From contig CANJPY010000001.1 of assembly GCA_947476255.1 (NCBI GenBank), forward strand, positions 53,768 through 117,767: DNA of 64,000 bases. The letters are read 5' to 3'. Each line of letters starts with the position of its first letter. The first letter of the stretch is position 1. Shown piece by piece: positions 54,389-63,857 of the stretch. The notes under the pieces are model-generated. The model ran no database searches. It saw nothing but the letters and a program-made list of their open reading frames with translations, and was not told where the DNA came from. Origin of the DNA: Chthoniobacteraceae bacterium. GTDB taxonomy: Bacteria; Verrucomicrobiota; Verrucomicrobiia; Chthoniobacterales; Chthoniobacteraceae. The position numbers and the translations under genes are program-made.

Positions 54389-56296
54389 ATGCCCACCCCC
54401 ACCATTCCATTCTGGGATATCGAGATCACAGAGGACAACGCTCCCCGGTGCAGCTTCAAGCTTCAGGAGGGTTTGCTTTCGCTCGGAGCCTCACGCGATT
54501 GCGAAATCGTCAGCAGCGCAGCCGGCGTTGCCCCGCGGCACGCTGAGTTTTCGGTGAACGCCGGCGTCCTCCAATTGCGCATTCTCGACGGCGTCCCGCC
54601 CGTCCACCTCAATGGCGCCCCCGTGCGAGGCCCCGTCGATGTCCCCTGCCCGGCAACCCTCCAGATCGGCGCCCTGCGCGCGTTCATCACCCACTCCGGA
54701 GCAGACACAGCTTCCGGACGGAACGCTGAGTCCACGCTCCGAATCATCCACCCGGTGAGCCACTGCGCCCCGCAGCGCACGGATCCCGACACCCTCGATG
54801 TCACGGGCCGGATTGTCTACCACCTGCCGGACGCAGAAGAAGCCTCCCCCGCAAAACCGCTTTCCCGCCACCCCGATTTTCAGAGTCAGCAAACAGCCCC
54901 CTTGTTTTCCGGCGAAAGCACCATGGCGTTTTCCATGGAATCCCTGGACCTTGAGATCGCAGACAAGGTCCCGGTACGCATCGAGTACGAGGTCAAAGGC
55001 GAAATCGCCCGGGGCGGCATGGGGAAAATCTACTCCGCCGAGGACGCCGAACTCGACCGTCTTGTGGCCCTCAAGGTCAGCACCGCCGGCGACCCCGGCA
55101 GGAACGCACAGTTCTTCCGCGAAGCCAAGATCCTCGCGGCACTCGCGCATCCCAATATCGTCCCGATCCACAACCTCGGGGTCGACGCCGAGGGGCGTCC
55201 TTTCTATTCAATGAAACTGATCCAAGGGCGCACCCTGCAATGGATCCTTAAACAGCTCGCCGCCGCGGCCCCTGGAGCCGCGTTGGTGTACACCCGGGCG
55301 CACCTGCTGGATGTTTTCCGCAAGGTTTGCGACGCCGTTTCGTTTGCGCACTCCAAGGGATACCTGCACCGCGACCTGAAGCCCGAAAACATCATGGTGG
55401 GTGAGTTCGGGGAAGTGCTCGTCATGGACTGGGGGCTGGCGAAGATCATCCGCAGGCACGGCGCGGGAACGGCGAGTCAAGGGTCGGAGGAGCATGAACC
55501 GGATTCCCTGCCCTACATCGAGGGCACTCCCCAGTACATGTCGCCCGAACAAGCAAACGGGATGTTCGGTGGACTGGACGAACGCTCCGACATCTATTCG
55601 CTGGGCGGTGTGTTGTACGCCATACTCACCCTGCGTCCACCGGTGAGCGGTTCCTCCCTGAACGAAGTGCTTGAAAAGGTGCGCAACGGCGAAACCACCA
55701 CCATGGCGCTGCCCCAAGGTTCAGTGACAACGATGGATCCGACGCGCGTCTCGGGGGTGCCGGAGGCCCTGCGGGCTGTCACGCACAAGGCACTGGCGCG
55801 AGAGAGGGAGCGCCGTTACCAGAACGTGGAGGCGTTTACGGCGGATATCGAAGCGTACCAGAACGGGTTCGCCACGAGTGCTGAGACCACTGGCATCGTG
55901 CGCCAGTTTGTGTTGTTGGTGAAGCGCCACCGCATCGCCTCTGGATTTGCAGCCGCATTGCTCGCAGGTGCCGTGGTTTTCACACTGCGGCTGGCGGCCA
56001 GCGAACAGCGGGCGAACGACAATGCTCTTTTGGCGCGCAACGAGGCGGCCAGCGCTGCGGCGCATGCGAGGCGCGCGAGCGAACAATCCGCGATTGCCAG
56101 TGCGAACGAGCAACGCGCTCTCGAAAACGAGGTGCGCGCTGTCGCCAATGAACGCAGGGCGCTGGAGCAAAAGGAGAGTGCTCGCAAATCCGCGGCTCGC
56201 GCACAAATCGCGCTCGCCGAGGCCGCCGAACAAAACCTCAACGCGCACGGAATCCGCTCTGCCCTCGACGGGGTAGACGACGATCTTCAAGGCTAG
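54389..56296 (+). CDS. FHA-Ser/Thr kinase, N-terminal part of a split kinase-propeller gene
   Basis: 635 residues up to an in-frame TAG. Residues 1-115 are an FHA-like beta-sandwich (LLSLGASRDCEIV, HAEFSVNAGVLQLRILDG, VHLNGAPV). The protein kinase domain (about residues 195-490) has GEIARGGMGKIY, VALKV, LHRDLKPENIMV and MDWGLAK (DWG variant), TPQYMSPEQ and SDIYSLGG. A membrane helix (about residues 519-535, FAAALLAGAVVFTLRLA) and an Ala-rich coiled coil (540-620) follow. The amber at 56294-56296 (LQG-stop-EWRY) appears to replace a Trp codon: the next 129 bp continue in the same frame into the propeller domain. A membrane receptor kinase sensing the periplasm is the likely ancestral role; the kinase part may still work alone. 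Confidence 0.85.
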   Translation: MPTPTIPFWDIEITEDNAPRCSFKLQEGLLSLGASRDCEIVSSAAGVAPRHAEFSVNAGVLQLRILDGVPPVHLNGAPVRGPVDVPCPATLQIGALRAFITHSGADTASGRNAESTLRIIHPVSHCAPQRTDPDTLDVTGRIVYHLPDAEEASPAKPLSRHPDFQSQQTAPLFSGESTMAFSMESLDLEIADKVPVRIEYEVKGEIARGGMGKIYSAEDAELDRLVALKVSTAGDPGRNAQFFREAKILAALAHPNIVPIHNLGVDAEGRPFYSMKLIQGRTLQWILKQLAAAAPGAALVYTRAHLLDVFRKVCDAVSFAHSKGYLHRDLKPENIMVGEFGEVLVMDWGLAKIIRRHGAGTASQGSEEHEPDSLPYIEGTPQYMSPEQANGMFGGLDERSDIYSLGGVLYAILTLRPPVSGSSLNEVLEKVRNGETTTMALPQGSVTTMDPTRVSGVPEALRAVTHKALARERERRYQNVEAFTADIEAYQNGFATSAETTGIVRQFVLLVKRHRIASGFAAALLAGAVVFTLRLAASEQRANDNALLARNEAASAAAHARRASEQSAIASANEQRALENEVRAVANERRALEQKESARKSAARAQIALAEAAEQNLNAHGIRSALDGVDDDLQG

Positions 56297-58245
56297 GAGT
56301 GGCGTTATTTAAAAGGCGCAAGCAACTCCGCTGCCTGGACACGCGAGATCAACAGCGCCGAGTACCCCGCCCTGTTACCGCATCCCGAATATTCCGGCGT
56401 CCTCCTTGCTCTCCACAAGGATGGTGTGCTCCGGTTCATCGACCTCACCAGCGGCTTGGCCCAGGACATCTGCAAGATTCAAGATACACGAAATCTTGCA
56501 TTTATGGATGGATTGGCAATCACCTCTGATGGAAAGACGGCCGCCATCACCACGCGCAACACGGATAAAAACGCCCCGGGGAAAAACACCGTTCAGATTC
56601 ACCTCGTACATCTCGAAGACGGGAAGCGAGTTCCTTTGAATGAGTCTCCTTCCGGCACGGGCTCCCGAGATTTGGCGTTCAGCCCCGATGGAAAATTCCT
56701 TATGGAAAGGTACGGCAACCGTCAGGCAACCCTGTTCGACACCGAAAGCAGCGCCGTTTTATGGAGTAAAACCGGAGGTTCGTTTGAGCTGTATCACTTT
56801 CAAGCGACTGGCACATGCCGCTACATCAGCGCCTCAAGAACGTACGCGCAACTTGCTCCCCAGACGGGCTTGGATCGCGGCACCATGAGCAAAGTTCCAT
56901 TTAGCATCCCCACTTTTGGGTTCCTATGCGATTCTAATGCCAACCAAATACTGTACCATGACTACGGCATCATTCGAAAATTCAACATGCTCGACGGCCA
57001 GGTTCTGTTTGAAAACCGCCTGTCCATCGCCATCGGCCAGTGGCGGAGCGTTCAAATATCGTACGTGGATGGATACAATTTGACGGTTTCTCTTTCACCA
57101 ACAATCGACAACGAGGCGACTCTGCAAGTTTGGGACGGAGCGCAAGGAACCCTGGTCAAATCGATTCCTATCGAAATCCCGGGATCCAACAGGGGAGGCT
57201 GGAAGCTTTTGGCACATTCAAAGTGGCGGCACGTCGCCATCATGCGCGGAAACACGATCAAGGCATGGCCGATTCAAAACGTCCGAGAAGATTTGTTTGT
57301 TCCCATGGAGGGTCACATCTCCCATGGATTTGCTTTCGGGAGCGCTCCCGACAGTTTCATTTATCAAAAACCACGCCGTTCTTTACAGGCAGAAGTGGCA
57401 GTCTTCATGTCGGGTGAAAAAGACGCCCAAAAGACAGGATTGCTCGAGGGGATCCACAATCCCATTTCTTTTTTTCATCCACCCGTAGCGGCGAACGTCT
57501 GGCTTTCGGTGCCGTATCCAACTTTTACTCTCCTAGCTCGCTGCGCTTCTTTGGAAACATCGAAGAGACACGACTGCAGCCCCCTGGCAACGGTTCGCCC
57601 ATTTCCGGGGCTCCCCACTGCTTTGAACTGAGCCCGGACGGATCCCTCCTCTGGCTGGGCAGCGGTTTTTACGAGCCCTCCGCACAAAAGCGCATCCACG
57701 AACTCGACCGCTCGGGCATGGAGAGACCGGAGGGAGTTGAATCGGCGTGCTGGGTTGGAAACTCGCACGTCGCGGAAGTCGTCACATGGGTTGTGCCAAA
57801 ATCGGACCGCCGCCGCGCCATCGCGCGCTGGAGCCTCAGCGAGGCCAAGCCCCTGCTGGAAGAGGCACCGAATGCAAACGCGGTCTCCGCGTCGCCGGAT
57901 GGGGCGCTGATTGCCGAGGCAGGAGCGGACATGCGCGTGCGCATCCGGGACGGCGTGACTTTGGCCGAGCGAAAAACACTCCGCACCCACAATGCGCCCG
58001 TTACAGGAGTGGCATGGCATCCGACTTTGCCCCTTCTTGCGACTGCCTCGCAGGATTACACGGTCAAAATCTGGAACCTGGAAACGGAAGCCCTAGTGGA
58101 GGAGATCGGTTTATTTCGGAGCGTACCCGGCAAGCTATACTGGAGTCCGGACGGAAAAAGGCTCGCCGTTCGAACGAACGGATCCGCAGACAGGGGCGGG
58201 ATCAGCCTGTTTACTCCAAAATCCTGCACTCAGGCCGGCAAGTAA
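56297..58245 (+). pseudogene. Detached beta-propeller C-terminus of the FHA kinase gene (amber plus frameshift)
   Basis: The frame continues from the amber codon through EWRYLKGAS... and a WD40-like propeller to 57631. At the T7 run (57469-57475) the sense shifts: from about 57475 the propeller continues in a different frame ([34 protein letters not shown]) to a stop at 58245, ending with [30 protein letters not shown]. One lost T in the run explains it. With both lesions repaired, the gene would be a single protein of about 1285 residues spanning 54389-58245. Sequencing error is an alternative for either lesion. Confidence 0.8.
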
Positions 58246-58461
58246 GCAGCACGGCAGCATTGGCACCGAGGCAGCTCTTCTTCCGGATCTTCTGCAGGTT
58301 CTCATGGACCAGAGGCATTCATCTCGCACAGACTAGGAGGCTTGATTGTGTGAGTCCCTTAAAGCGGCTTGGTGTTATTCGGCATCTTTTTTAGTCGCTC
58401 GTTTACCCGATTGTATCTGTTAGCAAACTCCCACTGATCCAGACGTTTATTCTCAGCTTTG

Positions 58462-58740
58462 ATGGACCCACGCCACGGCAAGGACGATCCCACTTGGAAC
58501 GGCGAATGGCGCGTGGAAACGCGCTTCGAGAAGACCACCCGCGTCTGGCGTTCCCAGTTGAGCATTCCCTTCCAGACTCTCGAGACTCCGCCGCCCGCGC
58601 AGGGAACCCGGTGGCTGGCCAACTTTGCCCGCCACCACTTGGTGGCGCGCAGCAAGCAGGACGATTCAATCTGGTCTTCCTCCGCTTCGAGCCATTCCAT
58701 GGACGACCGGAGCGTGTTTGGGGAACTGCTGTTTGAATGA
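58462..58740 (+). pseudogene. 3' fragment of a CBM9-like carbohydrate-binding protein
   Basis: Up to 93 codons that read as the last strands of a family 9-like carbohydrate-binding (DOMON-type) domain: WNGEWRVETRFEKTTRVW, QLSIPFQTLETPPPAQGTRWLANFARH, SMDDRSVFGELLFE. The N-terminal part and any signal peptide are missing, and the 213 bp before it show nothing. It is probably the tail of a deleted glycan-binding or glycoside hydrolase gene. Confidence 0.55.
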
Positions 58741-58754
58741 GTTCGCCCCGCCCG

Positions 58755-59867
58755 TCAGCGGGAGCGGCGCTTTGAACTGGGGCGCCGCTCTTTGGGCTCC
58801 CAACTGGCCAGTGTGGCGTCCAGGTCCGCAAGCAACGACACCTGTCGCCCACGGTCTGCGCGCAGATCCCTCTCGATTCGGGCCCGCAGGGCCGACCTGT
58901 CGGGCGTCTGGCTGAACTTCCAGGCCATGTCCTTTTTCGCCCCACTCAAACTCCGCAGCATGGCCTGAATGGACCGCCGCAATTCCCGAAGGGCAGCCGC
59001 CATCTGGGACAAGGAAGTACCGGCGACCTCTCCTGCAGTCACCTCGCTCAACGCAAACAGCCTCTCCAACCGCTCCAGATCGCCCTTTGCATAAGCCTCC
59101 TGCACCTCGTGCCAAAGCGTACCGACCCCGTCCTTGGCGTCTGTCCTCGCGTCGGGGTGCAGGCGGCGCACCAACTGCCGGTAGAGGTCTTTGAGCCGGG
59201 AAACCCCCGAACTTTCGGCCCCCGAGGTCTTGACGGCGCTCGCTCGTTTGCCGCCCTTTTTTTGGGGGGGCGGAGGCGTATGCCCGAGCACTTCTTTTTT
59301 AAACTTCGCAAAAAGCCGCTTGTACTCGGCCTTGCTGAGGTCCTCGGCGAAGAGGCCCATGTGTATTTCTAGAAACTCGTGAAACAACAACTCTTCATCC
59401 TCCCCGTGTTGCCCCGCCGCTGTAAACCCCTCAAAGGGATCGGGCTCCTCGTCCCTCCAAGCCGCATCCCCGTTGCCAGCTTCCTCCGGAGGAGCAGCAC
59501 GTCGCTCCATGACCAATTTGTAGGCAGCCCGGTGGTTGCGCGCAAATCCAAGAAGGACAACGAGCTCCACTTCCTCGATGAGGTTCATTTTCTCCCGGGA
59601 CTCCTGCTCCCCCTCACGCAACTGCGTTAAAAGCGCCCCGAACTGATGTGCCATCCACTGCGCAAACAGCGGCTGGTCTTCCTTCTCAAACCGTGCCCAC
59701 TCCGCCCGCAACCGCTCAAGCCTCGCCATCTCCTTCGCGCAGTCACCCGCCGCCTTTTTCCTCAGGGGCTCCTGCTCCAACAGCACGATCTCCATACACT
59801 CAGAAACCCAAGACCCAGTTTGGGTCTTCTTCTTCTTGCCCGATGATTTCTTCCTGCGCTGACTCAC
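58755..59867 (-). CDS. J-domain-like protein of unknown function
   Basis: A protein of about 370 aa. The basic N-terminus (SQRRKKSSGKKKKTQTG) is followed by helical, Glu-rich regions. Around residues 220-270 it has LKDLYRQLVRRLHPDAR...GTLWHEVQEAYAKGDLERLERLFAL, which matches helix II, the HPD loop and helix III of DnaJ J-domains. J-domains stimulate Hsp70 ATPase. There is no Gly/Phe or zinc region, so it would be a specialised co-chaperone. I chose the GTG at 59867; the frame is open to 59987. It lies between two FHA-kinase genes, opposite to both. Confidence 0.65.
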   Translation of the reverse strand: MSQRRKKSSGKKKKTQTGSWVSECMEIVLLEQEPLRKKAAGDCAKEMARLERLRAEWARFEKEDQPLFAQWMAHQFGALLTQLREGEQESREKMNLIEEVELVVLLGFARNHRAAYKLVMERRAAPPEEAGNGDAAWRDEEPDPFEGFTAAGQHGEDEELLFHEFLEIHMGLFAEDLSKAEYKRLFAKFKKEVLGHTPPPPQKKGGKRASAVKTSGAESSGVSRLKDLYRQLVRRLHPDARTDAKDGVGTLWHEVQEAYAKGDLERLERLFALSEVTAGEVAGTSLSQMAAALRELRRSIQAMLRSLSGAKKDMAWKFSQTPDRSALRARIERDLRADRGRQVSLLADLDATLASWEPKERRPSSKRRSR

Positions 59868-60215
59868 AACTAACTGTTCCACGATTTCCAACCGAATTCC
59901 AGCGCAAGAAATCCCAGCGAACGGCCAGTTCCAACGGGCGCCCATTGTTGGATCTGCCCCCGGTTCCCGCTGCATTTGGAGAAGCATTTCCCATTAGCGC
60001 GCCTGCCCACAATGACGCGCGCACGCGTCCAGGATACAGGCTCCGGCGAGTTTATCGTAGCCGAGTTCCCTGCCAAGCTCAGAGGCCGGGAATGGGAGTC
60101 TCATCCCTCATGCTGGTGTGTCTGTTGAGAAAGATCCTTTGCTGGCGTTAGATTGACAATCTCGGGTTGAGCTACGCGACTTGTTCTTTTTTATTTTTTT
60201 GGTAGAAAAATTCCT

Positions 60216-62759
60216 GTGAACCAGTGGGCTCTTTCCCTCCTCGGCCCCGCAGGGCTCATCTCGCGATTTGAATCTGGGACGGCGCATTTTGTCCTCGGGA
60301 CAGAGGAGGCGCCTGATGTATTGCGGGTGAATGGCGAAGGCGTGGCCGCGCGTCACGCTTGGGTGTGGATTGCGGACGGCAGCATGCAGGTTGAGGACCT
60401 TGTCGGCGGCACCTTGGTGAACGGACATCCTGTGAGCGGACGGGTCCAGATAGACTATCCGGCTTCGGTGCAAGTTGGAGACGTGACGTTGGTGGTGGTA
60501 CACAAGGAACATGCCGAAACCGAGGGGGCCATTACCCTCCCGCAGCGCTCGAATCGGGCACCGTCAAAGAGTCCCGGTGGACTGCTCGAGTCGCCAGTGA
60601 GCACCGTCCTGCCACCTCCCGAAGGTCTGGCGGGTACGCATTGTCAGTACCGGTTGTTGCGTGAAATTGCGCGGGGTGGGATGGGGCGCATTTATTTCGG
60701 AGAAGATGCGCAGCTTAAGCGAAACGTCGCGGTGAAGGTGAGCAGCATCAGTGAGCAAGGGGTGGATGCGCGTTTTTCTAAGGAGGCTGAGGTCCTTGCT
60801 CTATTGGCGCACCCCAACATCGTGCCAATTTATGCGCAAGGGATGGACAGTTCGAACCGTCCCTTTTATTCAATGAAGCTCGTGAATGGGCGGACGCTAC
60901 AGGCCCTGCTAAATGCGATCCGCGACGGCGAGGCGTTAGCGGTGAAGGAGTACCCCCGGGCGGCGCTGCTAACCATTTTCCGGAAGGTGTGCGATGCCCT
61001 AGCGTTTGCGCACGCAAAGGGTGTGTTACACCGCGACCTCAAACCGGAGAACATCATGGTAGGGGAATACGGGGAGGTGCTCGTAATGGACTGGGGCCTG
61101 GCCAAGGTTCTGGGGAGTGACGAGACGCTCGGTGCGACGAGATCACCTGCAAAGGGTACGGCCGATTACGGAATGACGATGGAGGGGGAGGTTATGGGGA
61201 CGCCTCAGTACATGTCGCCCGAACAAGCCGAGGGAATGGTGGCTGAACTCGACGTGCGCTCGGACATTTATTCGCTCGGCGGGATCCTCTACGCGATACT
61301 CACGATGCGCCCGCCGATTGACGGTAAGACGCTGGACGAGGTGCTCACCAAGGTAAAGAAGGGCGAGATCACCTCGATGGCGATCAAGGGGGACGCAAAA
61401 ACGGGCGCGGTTATGGGCACGCTAGTGTCCAAGGGTGTAGAGGTGCCTGAGGCCTTGCAGGCGGTGACACTCAAGGCCATGGCCACGGACCGAACGACGC
61501 GCTATGCGGGCGTGGTTGCATTTGCGAAGGACATTGAATCTTACCAAAACGGGTTTGCCACGAGTGCGGAGAATGCGGGGGCATGGAAGCGCGTGAAGCT
61601 GTGGGTTGGCCGCAACAAGGGGTTGGCGGGAGCAACGGCAGTCTTGATGCTTGTAGTCAGTGGCTTCACGGCACGCGTGATTCAGAAAGGACAAGAGGCC
61701 ACCGAGGCGCTCAGAAGTTTGGCGGATACGGCGCCGACGTTTGCCCTTCGGGCTCAGGACGCCCTGCACTCAGGCGACTATGAGGAGGCATTGAAGGCGG
61801 TGTCGTTCGCCCTCCATCTTCATTCCTCCGTCGCGGAATACCATGTGATTCGGGGGAACATTTTGCAGCTTTTAGTACGCTGGCCTGAGGCAGTTGCAGA
61901 ATACCGGTTGGCCGGTGAGCATGAAATGGCGCAGAAAAATTTAATGCTCACTGAGGCGCTTATCGCCAAGGCCAAGGTAGAGGGGGAAAAAAAGGCCAAG
62001 GCCTTCCTGTTTGAGGCGCTGGGCGAACAAGGACGCCAGACCGAGGCGATGAGATTCGCGAGAGATCTCGAAGATTTTTGGAAAGGCCGAAAGGGCGATC
62101 CCAAAGCTCTCGCCGAACTAGTTCACCGCTTGGAATCAAAACTGCTGCCAGTGCCGGGGACAGGCGTTTTAATGTGTAAAACCGAGTTCACGGCAGGTGA
62201 GTGGAAGCTCTACGACAAAGCAACCCATCAGACTCTTTATGCGCAACCAGGCAGCTGGAAAAGGTCCGGGGTGGAGTTTGTGCAGGATGACAATCACCCC
62301 GTGGTTTACTGCAGTTGGAAAGCGGTTCAAGCCGTTGCCGAGTTTTTAAGTTCACAAACAGGCAAGGAATGGCGAGTGCCCACGAGTGCAGAATGGAACG
62401 CTGCCGTGGGACCTTCCAAGTATCCGTGGGGACAATATTATCCTCCCAACTGGGACGACGGAAATTACGCAGCAGGCGCAGGATTGGGACAGGATCCGGA
62501 AAAAAAAGGTTTCGATGGCATCTACGGCACAGCCCCAGTGGCATCATTTAAGCCTAATGCTTTGGGGTTCTATGATCTGGGAGGCAATGCCGCGGAATGG
62601 ACCGCGGATTTGGGGCCTGATAAAAAAGGCCCGCGCTTTCTTCGTGGTGGCTCGTGGATAAATTATAACGTTGGCTGCACATCCTCCTTCAAAGAAACCA
62701 ATCCTGAGACCTTCTCAGACAACACCACCGGGTTTCGCTTGGTGCGGGTGCAAAAATAA
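60216..62759 (+). CDS. FHA-Ser/Thr kinase with TPR and formylglycine-enzyme-like C-terminal domain
   Basis: An 847-aa paralogue of the split kinase. An FHA domain (about residues 15-110, with VAARHAWVWIADG, LVNGHPVSG) and the kinase domain (about 145-440: REIARGGMGRIY, VAVKV, LHRDLKPENIMV, MDWGLAKV, TPQYMSPEQAEGM) precede a membrane helix (about 470-488) and TPR-like helices (about 505-625). The last 200 residues are an FGE-sulfatase (C-type-lectin-like) domain: EFTAGEWKLYDKAT, HPVVYCSWKAVQAVAEFLS, WRVPTSAEWNAAVG, YDLGGNAAEWTADLG, FLRGGSWINYN, TGFRLVRV. The start is a GTG at 60216. A membrane signalling receptor with a periplasmic sensor is likely. Confidence 0.9.
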   Translation: MNQWALSLLGPAGLISRFESGTAHFVLGTEEAPDVLRVNGEGVAARHAWVWIADGSMQVEDLVGGTLVNGHPVSGRVQIDYPASVQVGDVTLVVVHKEHAETEGAITLPQRSNRAPSKSPGGLLESPVSTVLPPPEGLAGTHCQYRLLREIARGGMGRIYFGEDAQLKRNVAVKVSSISEQGVDARFSKEAEVLALLAHPNIVPIYAQGMDSSNRPFYSMKLVNGRTLQALLNAIRDGEALAVKEYPRAALLTIFRKVCDALAFAHAKGVLHRDLKPENIMVGEYGEVLVMDWGLAKVLGSDETLGATRSPAKGTADYGMTMEGEVMGTPQYMSPEQAEGMVAELDVRSDIYSLGGILYAILTMRPPIDGKTLDEVLTKVKKGEITSMAIKGDAKTGAVMGTLVSKGVEVPEALQAVTLKAMATDRTTRYAGVVAFAKDIESYQNGFATSAENAGAWKRVKLWVGRNKGLAGATAVLMLVVSGFTARVIQKGQEATEALRSLADTAPTFALRAQDALHSGDYEEALKAVSFALHLHSSVAEYHVIRGNILQLLVRWPEAVAEYRLAGEHEMAQKNLMLTEALIAKAKVEGEKKAKAFLFEALGEQGRQTEAMRFARDLEDFWKGRKGDPKALAELVHRLESKLLPVPGTGVLMCKTEFTAGEWKLYDKATHQTLYAQPGSWKRSGVEFVQDDNHPVVYCSWKAVQAVAEFLSSQTGKEWRVPTSAEWNAAVGPSKYPWGQYYPPNWDDGNYAAGAGLGQDPEKKGFDGIYGTAPVASFKPNALGFYDLGGNAAEWTADLGPDKKGPRFLRGGSWINYNVGCTSSFKETNPETFSDNTTGFRLVRVQK

Positions 62760-62781
62760 CTAAGGTATTCTCCGCTTCGAA

Positions 62782-62834
62782 CCACCCAGCGGGCGGGTGG
62801 ATGTCTTTTGTCGCAGGCGGCTTTTGGGGCCGCC
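62782..62834. terminator. Two adjacent GC-rich hairpins after the FHA-FGE kinase gene
   Basis: CCACCC/GGGTGG (62782-62787 with 62795-62800) and GGCGGC/GCCGCC (62816-62821 with 62829-62834). Neither has a strong T-run, so termination is plausible but unproven. Confidence 0.35.
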
Positions 62835-62835
62835 G

Positions 62836-62945
62836 CTTGAGGCACTCAGAGGCCTCCCTTGAGGCACTCAGAGGCCGCCCTTGAGGCACTCAGAGGCCGC
62901 CCTTGAGGCACTCAGAGGCCTCCCTTGAGGCGCTCAGGGGCCGTG
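62836..62945. repeat. 22-bp minisatellite, five copies
   Basis: Units starting with CTTGAGGCACTCAGAGGCC at 62836, 62858, 62880, 62902 and 62924 (the last slightly changed to GGCGCTCAGGGG). It lies between the kinase gene and a VapC relic. The rest of the 527-bp gene-free stretch 62760-63286 holds hairpins, the relic and otherwise nothing I can name. Confidence 0.92.
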
Positions 62946-63130
62946 TGAGGGGGGCGACTAAACAGCTGCTCCGTCGTATTTTCGGTCTGAGCGCGCCCCG
63001 CAACAACGCCGTACACTCGACCCTCGGATACGGGATAAAAGGCGATTCCAGAATTTATGATGTGTCACAGCCTGCGCTAAAACACCATATTCAGCATCAT
63101 TTGGGGCAGGCTAATATGCCGCATTCTCGA

Positions 63131-63232
63131 GCGGTAAGGTGTCGTGTTACTGCACCACCCGTGAGAGGGTCGTGGTCAATGCTTTGATCACACGTCGTCG
63201 GGCCAAAAGTCGTGACCGCAACCCATCCCTCG
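63131..63232 (-). pseudogene. VapC (PIN domain) relic
   Basis: The minus strand reads ...CDQSIDHDPLTGGAVTRHL, matching the intact VapC end FDQRIDSALLTGGAAALHL at 53396-53470. Just upstream, in another frame, it reads GHDFWPDD, matching GHQFWPDD of VapC. The roughly 35 residues between them in VapC are missing. Nucleotide similarity to 53383-53470 is also visible by eye. Confidence 0.65.
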
Positions 63233-63286
63233 GCTCCTGCTAATCCTCAATTGCACGCTCTACGAATTTGAAAACCGTGAATCCAA

Positions 63287-63857
63287 TCAAGCAGGCGGCG
63301 GGGAGAATCCCAAACGATGAGACAGCCCGTCGGCGAAGTGCCTCACTTGCGGGCCAAGCTTGTCTAGTGCGCGCAGCGGCAGCCGCTCCGAGGGACCGCT
63401 GATCCAGATCGCGGCGACGGGAAGGCTGCGATGATCAAACACAGGCGCCGCGACGCACGCGAAAGTCTCGCTCTCTTCGCCTCGGTCGAGCGCGTAGCCG
63501 CATGCCTTCACTCGCTTCAATTCGGCGAGATAGACGGCGACGCTGGTCAGCGTGTGGCGCGTCTTTTTGCTAAACTCAAACTTCTGCACAAAAGCCTTCT
63601 GCGCCTCACCGCTCCAGTAGGCCAGCATCGCCTTTGCCGGTGCCGCTGTGTGCAGCGTAAAGGCGTGTCCGATTTCTACCACGACCTTCACCGGATGCGA
63701 CGACGGGATCTGATCAAGCACCACGCCATAATTTCCCGCCAGGGTTCCGAGCAGAGCCGTCTCCCCGGTGGCATTGCGCAGCGCCCTAAGGATGGGACCG
63801 GCAGCCTGCATCAAACGTTCCCCACCCACGGCCGCGTGTCCTAGACTCAGCAGTTTA
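63287..63857 (-). pseudogene. 3' exon of an IclR-family regulator interrupted by a group II intron
   Basis: The exon encodes the linker (KLLSLGHAAVGGERLMQAAGPILRA) and the whole effector-binding IclR domain (GETALLGTLAGNYGVVLDQIPS, AAPAKAMLAYWSG, GYALDRGEESETFACVAAPVFDH, VAAIWISGPSERL). Family members are about 250 residues with an N-terminal winged helix; that part must lie beyond the intron, outside the window. An ATG or GTG within the exon near 63811-63829 would give a protein without DNA-binding domain. The regulated pathway is unknown. Confidence 0.75.
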
